Source: Betaproteobacteria bacterium (GTDB taxonomy: Bacteria > Pseudomonadota > Gammaproteobacteria > Burkholderiales > Thiobacillaceae). Taken from it: a stretch of 5,917 bases of DNA. The notes beneath the pieces were generated by a model. It had not been told where the DNA came from and searched no databases. It worked only from the letters and a program-made list of their open reading frames with translations. Shown here piece by piece: positions 1 to 5,917 of this stretch. The stretch's first letter is position 1, and every line of letters begins with the position of its first letter. The position numbers and the translations under genes are program-made. The stretch lies in contig VGVU01000077.1 in assembly GCA_016873905.1 (NCBI GenBank), positions 1 to 5,917 on the forward strand. The letters are read 5' to 3'.

Positions 1-2366
1 TTGACGCCGACATTGATGCCGTGGGTCAGCTCGACGATCTTGTGGATGCGCTTGACATAACTGTGGATGCGCAGCATTTCCTCGACGGTCGCGACCTGCG
101 GCACCATGATCTCAGGATGGACCTCGATGCCCTCCTTGGCGCACAGCGCGGCGGCCTCGAGGATGGCCTGGATCTGCATTGAATACAGCTCGGGATAGGT
201 AATGCCGAGACGCACGCCGCGGTGGCCGAGCATCGGATTGACCTCGGAAAGGGCGCGCACCTTCTTGAGGGTCTTCTCTTTTTTCTGGATGGCGTCGTCT
301 TCGAGGTGGCTGTCGCGGAAATCGGTCATGCTGCGCGAGAGATTGGAGAGGCCGTCGGCGTACTGCATATAAAGCCTCGGGTTGAGCAGCTTGAGCGTCT
401 CGGGCAGTTCTTCCAGCGCCTTCAGCGAGTCGCGCAGGTGGTGCAGGTGGGCAATCTCCAGTTCGAGCTGGGCGGCCGTCGGCAGGAATTCATGCAGCGG
501 CGGGTCCATCAGGCGCACGGTGACCGGCAGGCCTCTCATGGCCTTGAAGATGCCCTTGAAGTCGGCGCGCTGGATCGGCAGCAGGCGGTCGATGGCCGCT
601 TGCCGTTCTTCCAGGGTCTCGGCGAGGATCATTTCTTGCACGATGGGCAGGCGATCGGTGGCGTTGAACATGCGCTCGGTGCGGCACAGGCCGATGCCCA
701 TGGCGCCAAATTCGCGGGCGCGGGCCGCGTCTTCCGGGGTGTCGGCGTTGGCCATCACCTTGAGGCGCGACACCTCGTCCGCCCACTTGAGCAGGGTGAT
801 CATGTCCTGATTGAACTCGGCCTGCACGGTCGGTACCTCGCCGGCATAGACATTGCCGTTGCCGCCGTCGATGGTGACGATATCGCCTTCATGCAGGATG
901 GTGTCGCCGATGCTGGCGCGGCGATTGACATCGTCGATATGGATCGCATCGCAGCCGGAGACGCAGGGCTTGCCCATGCCGCGCGCGACCACCGCCGCGT
1001 GCGAGGTCTTGCCACCGCGCGAGGTCAGGATGCCCTGCGCCTTGAAGAAGCCGTGGATGTCCTCGGGCTTGGTTTCCTCGCGCACGAGGATGATCTTCTC
1101 GCCTGCGTTGCCGCGCTGTTCGGCGCTGTCGGCGTCGAAAACGATCTTGCCCGAGGCGGCGCCCGGCGAGGCCGGCAGGCCGGTGGCCAGCGGCCGGCCC
1201 TTGAAGTTGGGCGAGAGTTGCGGCACCAGCAGTTGTTCGAGCATGGCGGGGTCGATGCGTAGCAGGGCCTTTTCCTTGCTGATCAGGCCCTCCTTGAACA
1301 TCTCGACCGAGGTGCGCACCATCGCCTGCGCGTTCATCTTGCCGTTGCGCGTCTGCAGGCAATACAGACGCCCACGCTCAATGGTGAACTCGAAGTCCTG
1401 CACCTCCTTGTAGTGATTCTCCAGGCGGTTATGCAGTTCGGTGAGTTGCCGGTAGATCTCCGGCATCTCCTGCTCCATCTCGGCGATGGGCTTGGGCGTG
1501 CGGATGCCGGCGACGACATCCTCGCCCTGGGCATTGACGAGATATTCGCCGTAGATCTGGTTCTCGCCGGTGCCGGGGTTGCGGGTGAAGCCGACGCCGG
1601 TACCGGAGTCATTGCCCATGTTGCCGAAGACCATGGTGCAGATGTTGACGGCGGTGCCATTGGCCATGGCCGGGGTGATCTTGAACTGCTTGCGGTAGTC
1701 GATGGCGCGTTTGCCATTCCAGGAGCGGAATACGGCCCCGATGGCGATCTCGAGTTGCTGCGCGGGGTCTTCCGGGAATGGCTGGCCGGTGTGTTTCTGG
1801 ACGATGGCCGCGAACTGGTTGGCCAGCTCGGCCAGGTTCTCGGCGGTGAGATCGACATCCTGAGAGACGCCGGTCTTCTTCTTCATGGCGGCCATGGCGG
1901 CGTCGAAATGCTCGTCGGATACGCCCAGGGCGATCTTGCCGAAGAGCTGGATAAAGCGCCGATGGGCGTCATGGGCGAAACGCGCGTTACCGGTTTGTTT
2001 AATGAGACCGTGAAGCGTCGTCTTGTTGAGCCCGAGGTTGAGAACCGTGTCCATCATGCCGGGCATGGACATGGACGAGCCGGAACGCACGGAGACCAAC
2101 AGCGGGTTTTCATCGCTCCCGAAGATCTTCCCGGACTTTTGCTCGACCTCTTTCATGGCCGCCAGCACGGAGTCCATCAGGCCCTCGGGAAGATGGTCGT
2201 GTTCCAGATAGGCGCGGCAGGCCTCCGTAGTAATCACAAAGCCGGGCGGCACATTGAGACCGATCTGCGTCATTTCGCACAGATTGGCCCCCTTGCCACC
2301 CAGCAGCATCTTGTCTTTGCCGTCGCCCTCCTCGAAGGCAAAGATAAATTGCGAACCGGGTTTCAT
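1..2366 (-). CDS. ppdK: Pyruvate, phosphate dikinase (C-terminus cut by window edge)
   Basis: The enzyme interconverts pyruvate + ATP + phosphate and PEP + AMP + diphosphate in the cytoplasm; in a C4-acid user it would probably make PEP for gluconeogenesis. The visible 788 codons are uninterrupted. Seen in order: an N-terminal ATP-grasp region with LLGGKGANL (residues 21-29) and SVRSGSSMSMPGMMDT (92-107); QTRNGK (338-343) closing the nucleotide domain; the swivelling phosphohistidine domain with GGKTSHAAVVARGMGKPCV, catalytic His at about 456 and the regulatory-type Thr two residues before it; then the start of the PEP/pyruvate barrel with GIGLCRTE (Arg 562), VRLMDPPLHEF (Arg 618) and NPMLGHRG (Arg 716). 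The TSH motif and QTRNGK favour PPDK over PEP synthase. The left edge removes the rest of the barrel, including the expected catalytic Cys, perhaps 135 residues. The stretch between Arg 618 and Arg 716 is about 50 residues longer than in the clostridial enzyme. The ATG at 2366 is backed by GGAGA 7 bases upstream. The gene lies 21 bases behind dctR on the same strand. Confidence 0.97.
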   Translation of the reverse strand, partial: MKPGSQFIFAFEEGDGKDKMLLGGKGANLCEMTQIGLNVPPGFVITTEACRAYLEHDHLPEGLMDSVLAAMKEVEQKSGKIFGSDENPLLVSVRSGSSMSMPGMMDTVLNLGLNKTTLHGLIKQTGNARFAHDAHRRFIQLFGKIALGVSDEHFDAAMAAMKKKTGVSQDVDLTAENLAELANQFAAIVQKHTGQPFPEDPAQQLEIAIGAVFRSWNGKRAIDYRKQFKITPAMANGTAVNICTMVFGNMGNDSGTGVGFTRNPGTGENQIYGEYLVNAQGEDVVAGIRTPKPIAEMEQEMPEIYRQLTELHNRLENHYKEVQDFEFTIERGRLYCLQTRNGKMNAQAMVRTSVEMFKEGLISKEKALLRIDPAMLEQLLVPQLSPNFKGRPLATGLPASPGAASGKIVFDADSAEQRGNAGEKIILVREETKPEDIHGFFKAQGILTSRGGKTSHAAVVARGMGKPCVSGCDAIHIDDVNRRASIGDTILHEGDIVTIDGGNGNVYAGEVPTVQAEFNQDMITLLKWADEVSRLKVMANADTPEDAARAREFGAMGIGLCRTERMFNATDRLPIVQEMILAETLEERQAAIDRLLPIQRADFKGIFKAMRGLPVTVRLMDPPLHEFLPTAAQLELEIAHLHHLRDSLKALEELPETLKLLNPRLYMQYADGLSNLSRSMTDFRDSHLEDDAIQKKEKTLKKVRALSEVNPMLGHRGVRLGITYPELYSMQIQAILEAAALCAKEGIEVHPEIMVPQVATVEEMLRIHSYVKRIHKIVELTHGINVGV

Positions 2367-2373
2367 TTGATCG

Positions 2374-2378
2374 TCTCC
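2374..2378 (-). promoter_or_regulatory. Ribosome binding site of ppdK
   Basis: On the minus strand GGAGA sits 7 bases before the ATG at 2366, a good Shine-Dalgarno sequence at a normal distance. It fixes the ppdK start and shows that the gene has its own initiation signal rather than relying only on coupling to dctR. Confidence 0.8.
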
Positions 2379-2380
2379 AT

Positions 2381-2387
2381 GGGGGGG
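2381..2387. repeat. Seven-base G/C homopolymer in the dctR-ppdK gap
   Basis: Seven consecutive G on the plus strand (C on the coding strand) lie directly after the dctR stop codon and just before the ppdK ribosome binding site. The 21-base gap holds nothing else that resembles a terminator or promoter. The tract is noncoding, so length changes would alter only leader spacing. Confidence 0.7.
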
Positions 2388-3017
2388 TTAAAAAGATACG
2401 GATATTCCATTCTCGGCTAACAGTGTAGCCAATTCAACAGCAGACTTTACGCCCATTTTTTCAAACACATGGGAGCGGTGGGCCTCGACGGTGCGCATGG
2501 CAATGTTTAACTCGTCGGCAATGATTTTGTTCATCTGGCCCTTGATGATGCGGGCCATGATCTCTTTCTCGCGACTGGTCAGGCTGCGGAGTCGATTGTG
2601 GATCGCATGGGATTGCTGGCCACGCGTTCGGCGCGCCTCGTCCCAGGTGATGGCCTCCAGCACCCGGTCAGCCAGTTCGTTGTCATTAAACGGTTTTTCG
2701 ATGAAATCGAAGGCCCCTTGTTTGAGGACCTGGACAGCCTTGGAGAGTTCCCCGTGACCGGTCAGAAAGATGATGGGCAGACGGCATTCCAGATCCCGCA
2801 GCCGGTCGAAGAGTTCAAGACCGGTCATGCCCTGCATGCGGATATCCACCACCAGACAGCCCTGCATCTGTGGGCTGTAATCCGTGAGAAAGGCCTCGGC
2901 ACTGCTCCAGTCCCGGGACGGGATGCCCCGGGAGCGAAGCAGCCAGGACAGGGCATCGCGCACGGCCTCGTCATCGTCAATCAGGAAGGCAACACTTGAG
3001 CAGGGCGTTGGGGTCAT
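2388..3017 (-). CDS. dctR: Response regulator, FixJ/LuxR type (DctR-like)
   Basis: A cytoplasmic transcription factor of 209 residues, a normal length for a two-domain FixJ/NarL-type regulator. The receiver domain (about 8-122) has the acidic pocket DDD at 14-16, the phospho-acceptor Asp 58 in VVDIRM, Thr 86 in FLTGHG and Lys 108 in EKPF, so all key residues are present. A short linker leads to a LuxR-type helix-turn-helix (about 143-203) starting LTSREKEI, with NKIIADELNIAMRTVEAHR as the DNA-binding segment and FEKMGVKSAVELA after it. This C-terminal pattern resembles DctR regulators that pair with DctS and control TRAP dicarboxylate transporters; TtrR-like proteins are close relatives. The ATG overlaps the dctS stop as ATGA, and no clear Shine-Dalgarno sequence precedes it, so translation is probably coupled to dctS. 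Likely targets, by context, are the divergent dctP promoter and possibly its own operon. Family assignment is firm; the ligand specificity of the system is inferred. Confidence 0.93.
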   Translation of the reverse strand: MTPTPCSSVAFLIDDDEAVRDALSWLLRSRGIPSRDWSSAEAFLTDYSPQMQGCLVVDIRMQGMTGLELFDRLRDLECRLPIIFLTGHGELSKAVQVLKQGAFDFIEKPFNDNELADRVLEAITWDEARRTRGQQSHAIHNRLRSLTSREKEIMARIIKGQMNKIIADELNIAMRTVEAHRSHVFEKMGVKSAVELATLLAENGISVSF

Positions 3018-4612
3018 GGCGATGTTCTGGGTGAAGGTGAGTGAATGGGGAGCGACAGGCTGAACACGGTGCCGCCTTGAGGATTGGGCGCATGGCTCAA
3101 TTGGCCTCGATGGGCCTCGACGACCGACCGGCAGATGTTGAGACCGATGCCCAGTCCCTCAGGTTTGGTCGTAAAGAAGGGATCAAACAGGTGTTTTGCG
3201 TGCTCGGGCGAGATCCCCGGCCCCTGGTCGCGGATGTCGATGCGCAGGAGGTCGCCCTCACGATAAGCGCGGATGTCCAAGGCGCAGCCTCTCCCCCGGG
3301 TTGGCATGCCGCGCATGGCGTCAATCCCGTTGCGCAGCAGATTGAACAGGGCCTGCCGCAGCAGGGTCTTGTCGCCCTGGATAATGGGCAGATCCGTTGC
3401 GATATCCCGCTGAATACAGATGCGATGTCGTTGGGCGTCAATCCCGACCAGGTCTGCGACTTCATGGATGAGTGAACCGATGTCACAGGGTTCAATCTTG
3501 GGCTCGGAGCGGCGCATGAACTCGTAAATGCGACGGATGATGTGTCCGGCCCGTTGCGACTGTTCTTGCACCCGGTTCAGGACCTGCCGTATTTCGGCAA
3601 GATCGGTCTTGCCGGTGTCGATCAGGTTGATCGATCCGGTGGTGTAGCTGGAGATGGCAGCGAGCGGCTGGTTGATTTCGTGTGCCAGGCTGGAGGCCAT
3701 CTCGCCCATGGCGATCAGGCGGGTGGAGGTCTGCAGGCGCTCTTGCTGTTGCCGGAGCTGTTTTTCAGCCTCCAGGCGTTGCCGCATATGACGGCGCTGG
3801 GCCCACAGGCTCCACAGCAATGACCCGGTCAGAAGAACGAGGGTGGCGGAAAGGATCTTGCCAGACAGTGGAACGGGAGGGCGTATCGGCGCGGCCCAGA
3901 GGGACAGGCCATGGCCAGGGGGGTCGAAGGCAAGACTGTGACTGATATTCGAGGTCTGGGTCTCCAGTCGCGAGCGTTTGACAAGGGTCTTTCCGTTGAG
4001 ATCGGTGAAGCCAATGTGATTGCGTTGTGCGAGCCACCACGGCACCACATCGTCCAGCATTTTCGTCAGGGAGTAGATGCCCATCATGGCCGCCGGCTGG
4101 CCTGGCTGGGTGGCTGGCGTCTGAATGGGAACCAGAACCGTGAAGAGCCATTCACCGCCGGAATCGCGGAAGGCGGGCCCGTACACCGGTTTATGCAGGG
4201 CGTGCATCAAACGCAGGCTGTCGTCCAGGTTGGCCATCATGCCTGCTGGCAGGGGAGGACGATGGCTGGGGGTGCGGGGATGTCCGGACGCCAGGTGGGC
4301 AATGTTTTTAAGGCCGGTGTCGTTGGCAAGCAGGATATGCGCATAGGCATCGAAGCGTTGGGCATCCTTTAGCTGTCCCGGCTGGATGTGGCCCAGCAAT
4401 TCCTCGTTGTGCTGGAGGTTGAAACGCAAACTTTGTTCCAGCCAGAGGATGTCACTGATCAAGGTGGACTGCTCTTCTTCGCGGTCGGCCCTCTCGGATA
4501 ACCACAGCTGGGTGCCGACGGCCATGAGCAGAAGCACAAAGGCGAGCCTGGGGAACCACCAGAGCCAGTGGCGGCGGGGGTGGGTGTCCAGAAGAGGGGC
4601 GAATGACAGCAT
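3014..4612 (-). CDS. dctS: Sensor histidine kinase, DctS/DctB-like
   Basis: A 532-residue inner-membrane kinase, the likely sensor of external C4-dicarboxylates. A first membrane helix (about 17-37) is followed by a periplasmic domain of about 210 residues, then a second helix (about 251-270). The distal periplasmic part (about 152-212, with EWLFTVLVPIQ, MMGIYSLTKMLDDVVPWWLA and IGFTDLNGKTL) resembles the PAS-like sensor fold of DctB/DctS kinases. A short Gln/Arg/Glu-rich coiled coil (about 272-297) joins directly to the HisKA domain, with phospho-acceptor His 311 in SLAHEINQPLAAI. The ATPase domain shows the N box (Asn 424, Asn 428), G1 DQGPG (462-466), the F box FDPFFTTK and G2 GLGIGL (486-491), so the kinase looks intact. 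I see no cytoplasmic PAS domain. The start at 4612 has a weak ribosome binding site, but an in-frame stop lies a little upstream and the next Met (residue 30) would cut the first helix. The stop overlaps dctR by 4 bases. The symbol rests on architecture and on the neighbouring dctP. Confidence 0.9.
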   Translation of the reverse strand: MLSFAPLLDTHPRRHWLWWFPRLAFVLLLMAVGTQLWLSERADREEEQSTLISDILWLEQSLRFNLQHNEELLGHIQPGQLKDAQRFDAYAHILLANDTGLKNIAHLASGHPRTPSHRPPLPAGMMANLDDSLRLMHALHKPVYGPAFRDSGGEWLFTVLVPIQTPATQPGQPAAMMGIYSLTKMLDDVVPWWLAQRNHIGFTDLNGKTLVKRSRLETQTSNISHSLAFDPPGHGLSLWAAPIRPPVPLSGKILSATLVLLTGSLLWSLWAQRRHMRQRLEAEKQLRQQQERLQTSTRLIAMGEMASSLAHEINQPLAAISSYTTGSINLIDTGKTDLAEIRQVLNRVQEQSQRAGHIIRRIYEFMRRSEPKIEPCDIGSLIHEVADLVGIDAQRHRICIQRDIATDLPIIQGDKTLLRQALFNLLRNGIDAMRGMPTRGRGCALDIRAYREGDLLRIDIRDQGPGISPEHAKHLFDPFFTTKPEGLGIGLNICRSVVEAHRGQLSHAPNPQGGTVFSLSLPIHSPSPRTSP

Positions 4613-4675
4613 GTGGGCTATGGTAAATCGGCTAACGGATTTTTATGCCTAAGTTTTTCCGGTTTGGAGTTACGG

Positions 4676-4684
4676 TTATCCACA
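4676..4684 (+). promoter_or_regulatory. Consensus DnaA box (single)
   Basis: TTATCCACA is an exact match to the strong DnaA-box consensus TTATNCACA. It lies in the divergent intergenic region 64 bases before the dctS start. Only one copy is seen and there is no AT-rich unwinding element, so this is not an origin. It could be a regulatory DnaA site or a chance match. Confidence 0.35.
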
Positions 4685-4719
4685 ATGTTGTTCTCGCAAA
4701 GGGGTGGAGAGAATCGCTT

Positions 4720-4744
4720 CCGCTGCAAACTGTACCGCTGCAAA
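4720..4744 (+). repeat. Direct repeat CCGCTGCAAA, two copies
   Basis: Identical 10-bp units lie at 4720-4729 and 4735-4744, with start points 15 bp apart, about 70 to 90 bases before the dctP start codon. Exact repeats at this spacing upstream of a regulated gene are candidate binding sites for a transcription factor, here possibly DctR. That role is inferred from position only. Confidence 0.55.
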
Positions 4745-4772
4745 TAGGCCCCGCCGGGCGATTGTTCATGTT

Positions 4773-4798
4773 GTTTTGACAGACTGTTTTGACAGACT
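4773..4798 (+). repeat. Perfect 13-bp tandem duplication before dctP
   Basis: The unit GTTTTGACAGACT occurs at 4773-4785 and again, without a gap, at 4786-4798. The second copy ends exactly where the dctP ribosome binding site begins. Each copy contains TTGACA, the sigma-70 -35 hexamer, but a -10 element at normal spacing would fall on the ribosome binding site or inside the gene. The repeat is therefore more likely part of the transcribed leader, an operator, or a recent slippage duplication. Confidence 0.8.
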
Positions 4799-4804
4799 AA
4801 GGAG
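4799..4804 (+). promoter_or_regulatory. Ribosome binding site of dctP
   Basis: AAGGAG lies 7 bases before the ATG at 4812. This strong Shine-Dalgarno sequence sets the dctP start and rules out the longer in-frame start at 4704, which would put 36 non-signal residues before a normal signal peptide. Confidence 0.9.
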
Positions 4805-4811
4805 ATGCACA

Positions 4812-5822
4812 ATGAAACTGAAACGCTATTCCACCCTGATGGCCCTCGCACTGGGTCTTGCCTTTGGCGTTGCCCAGGCTGCTGATCCGATCGTTATCAA
4901 GTTTTCGCATGTGGTGGCCGCGGCTACCCCCAAGGGCAAGGCGGCTGACTATTTCGCCAAGCTGGCCGGGGAGAAGACCCAGGGCCGCGTCAAGGTCGAG
5001 GTCTATCACAACAGCACCCTGTACAAAGACAAGGAGGAGATGGAGGCCTTACAGATGGGCGCGGTGCAGATGCTGGCACCCTCGTTGTCCAAGTTTCGCC
5101 CCTTGGGTGTGAAGGAGTTCGAGGCCTTTGATCTGCCTTTCATCTTCGATGATTACACTGAACTGCATCGCGTCACTCAGGGACCGATTGGCCAGTCTCT
5201 TCTCAACAAGCTGGAGCCTAAAGGGGTCAAGGGCCTCGCGTTCTGGGACAACGGCTTCAAATCCTTCTCGGCCAACCGCCCCTTGCATGGGGTGGAAGAT
5301 TACAAGGGCTTGAAGATGCGCATTCAGTCCTCCAAGGTGCTCGACTCACAAATGCGGGCCCTGGGTACGATCCCGCAGGTCATGGCCTTCTCCGAGGTCT
5401 ATCAGGCCCTGCAAACGGGTGTGGTGGATGGCACCGAGAATCCGATCTCCAACCTCTATACCCAGAAGATGCATGAGGTTCAGAAACACCTGTCGCTGAC
5501 CAATCACGGTTATCTCGGATACGCGGTGATCACCAACAAAAAGTTCTGGGATGGTCTGCCCGCCGATGTGCGTGGTCAGTTGGAAGCGGCCATGAAAGAG
5601 GCCACGGTGTATGCCAACAAGATTGCCAAGGATGAGAATGACGAGGCGCTGGCGGCTGTTCGCAAATCTGGCAAGACCCGCATCTATTCTCTGTCGTTCG
5701 GGGATCGGCAGGCCCTCAAGCGTGCCCTGTTCCCGGTGCACAAGGAATTTGCACCCAAGATTGACGAGGCGCTGATTCAGTCCATTTACAAGGAAACGGG
5801 GTTCGATCCTAACAAGCTGTAA
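4812..5822 (+). CDS. dctP: TRAP transporter solute-binding protein (DctP family)
   Basis: The periplasmic substrate-binding subunit of a tripartite ATP-independent (TRAP) transporter, which captures an organic acid and delivers it to the DctQ/DctM membrane pair. It is 336 residues long, typical of the family. A Sec signal peptide spans about 1-23: basic MKLKR, a hydrophobic core and an AQA cleavage site before ADPIVIKF. The mature protein begins with the usual strand IVIKFSHV, followed by TPKGKAADYFAKLAGEKTQGRVKVEVY. Family hallmarks include LKMRIQ, whose Arg 170 is the conserved ligand-carboxylate-binding Arg, and FSEVYQALQTGVVDGTENP (193-211). AFDLPFIF and FWDNGFKSFS are also typical. C4-dicarboxylate specificity is inferred from family resemblance and the divergent dctSR pair; other DctP-type proteins bind other organic acids. 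Control probably comes from the repeat-rich upstream region. No dctQ or dctM starts within the remaining 95 bases. Confidence 0.95.
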   Translation: MKLKRYSTLMALALGLAFGVAQAADPIVIKFSHVVAAATPKGKAADYFAKLAGEKTQGRVKVEVYHNSTLYKDKEEMEALQMGAVQMLAPSLSKFRPLGVKEFEAFDLPFIFDDYTELHRVTQGPIGQSLLNKLEPKGVKGLAFWDNGFKSFSANRPLHGVEDYKGLKMRIQSSKVLDSQMRALGTIPQVMAFSEVYQALQTGVVDGTENPISNLYTQKMHEVQKHLSLTNHGYLGYAVITNKKFWDGLPADVRGQLEAAMKEATVYANKIAKDENDEALAAVRKSGKTRIYSLSFGDRQALKRALFPVHKEFAPKIDEALIQSIYKETGFDPNKL

Positions 5823-5844
5823 CGGATCCCATCCCGTATGAGCC

Positions 5845-5905
5845 CACCCCGAGAACCTTCGCTATGCTCGGTTCTCCCCTCAAGGGGCAAGAAACGCTTG
5901 GGGTG
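5845..5905. repeat. Nested inverted-repeat element downstream of dctP
   Basis: Three sets of complementary arms are nested. The outer arms are CACCCC (5845-5850) and GGGGTG (5900-5905). Inside are a 7-bp stem, GAGAACC (5851-5857) with GGTTCTC (5870-5876), and a small stem, CCCC with GGGG, around a TCAA loop (5876-5887). Together they could fold as a three-way junction. No T-run follows on either strand, so it is not a classical intrinsic terminator. It may be an intergenic repeat, an mRNA stabiliser protecting the dctP 3' end, or a weak terminator before any downstream transporter genes. Confidence 0.6.
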
Positions 5906-5917
5906 ACCCGGCGCGTT

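Larger units (their letters stand above)
4613..4811. promoter_or_regulatory. Divergent dctS / dctP intergenic control region
   Basis: These 199 bases separate the start codons of dctS (leftward) and dctP (rightward), so promoters for both operons and any DctR operator should lie here. It is less GC-rich than the flanking genes, mainly on the dctS side (4621-4700). It contains a DnaA-box match, a 10-bp direct repeat and a 13-bp tandem repeat, listed separately. A second short direct repeat, ATGTTGTT, occurs at 4685-4692 and 4768-4775. I found no convincing sigma-70 -35/-10 pair for either gene and no sigma-54 GG-N10-GC site, which agrees with control by a FixJ-type activator rather than by a DctD-type one. 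Confidence 0.7.

Noticed and set aside
222..1262. Long open frame on the plus strand inside ppdK
   Set aside because: It is antisense to conserved ppdK motifs, including the catalytic His region, has no recognisable domain, and is typical of stop-poor opposite frames in GC-rich genes.
2363..2380. Five-codon leader ORF whose TGA overlaps the ppdK ATG
   Set aside because: ATG at 2380 reads METIK then stops at ATGA. It has no ribosome binding site upstream, only the C7 tract, and its codons contain the ppdK ribosome binding site, so it is probably fortuitous.
1413..2420. Second long plus-strand open frame over the 5' half of ppdK
   Set aside because: It lies opposite the ATP-grasp domain of ppdK and runs over the gene boundary into dctR. 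Its low-complexity, His/Gly-rich translation does not look like a real protein.
4625..4642. Inverted repeat AAATC / GATTT near the dctS start
   Set aside because: Arms of only 5 bp around an 8-base spacer are expected by chance in an AT-richer stretch, and nothing else supports it as an operator.
4776..4794. TTGACA hexamers (4776-4781, 4789-4794) as the -35 box of dctP
   Set aside because: At 17-bp spacing the -10 box would fall on the ribosome binding site or in the coding region, with no TATAAT-like sequence there.
4704..4811. Longer in-frame start for dctP
   Set aside because: It would add 36 residues before a complete signal peptide, lacks a good ribosome binding site, and would make the tandem repeat coding. 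The ATG at 4812 has AAGGAG at 7 bases.
4613..4811. Sigma-54 promoter for dctP, as in DctB/DctD systems
   Set aside because: No GG-N10-GC core was found in the right orientation, and the regulator lacks an AAA+ sigma-54 activation domain.
5876..5887. CCCCTCAAGGGG as an intrinsic terminator of dctP
   Set aside because: The stem is only 4 bp with a small loop, and no T-run follows on either strand.

Overview
The window comes from a GC-rich proteobacterium. A betaproteobacterium is my best guess, based on the style of the DctS/DctR/DctP proteins, the high-GC codon use and a structured GC-rich element at the right end. This is not proven by the sequence. Nearly all of the window is coding. The theme is C4-dicarboxylate (malate, fumarate, succinate) sensing and uptake, with a phosphoenolpyruvate-forming enzyme attached.

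Layout. On the minus strand, read right to left, there are three closely packed genes. A membrane sensor histidine kinase of the DctS type (4612 to 3014) overlaps by 4 bases a FixJ/LuxR-type response regulator of the DctR type (3017 to 2388). After 21 bases comes pyruvate, phosphate dikinase (2366 to the left edge), which is cut by the window and lacks its C-terminal part. On the plus strand, diverging from the kinase, is a periplasmic TRAP solute-binding protein of the DctP family (4812 to 5822). The 199-base divergent intergenic region (4613-4811) carries several repeats: two copies of CCGCTGCAAA, a perfect 13-bp tandem duplication just before the dctP ribosome binding site, and one consensus DnaA box. 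Downstream of dctP is a nested inverted-repeat element (5845-5905). The TRAP membrane subunits (dctQ, dctM) would be expected beyond the right edge but are not visible.

How the parts may work together (inference). DctS would sense external dicarboxylate and phosphorylate DctR, which would switch on the divergent TRAP transporter whose binding protein is DctP. Growth on C4 acids yields pyruvate through malic enzyme, or oxaloacetate decarboxylation, and needs PEP for gluconeogenesis. Pyruvate, phosphate dikinase supplies that PEP. Its position 21 bases behind dctR suggests that the sensor, regulator and gluconeogenic enzyme could share a transcript.

I do not see a radically new system here. 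The points most worth a second look are the dctS-dctR-ppdK linkage, a roughly 50-residue expansion in the C-terminal region of the dikinase, the repeats in the dctP leader, and the structured element after dctP.
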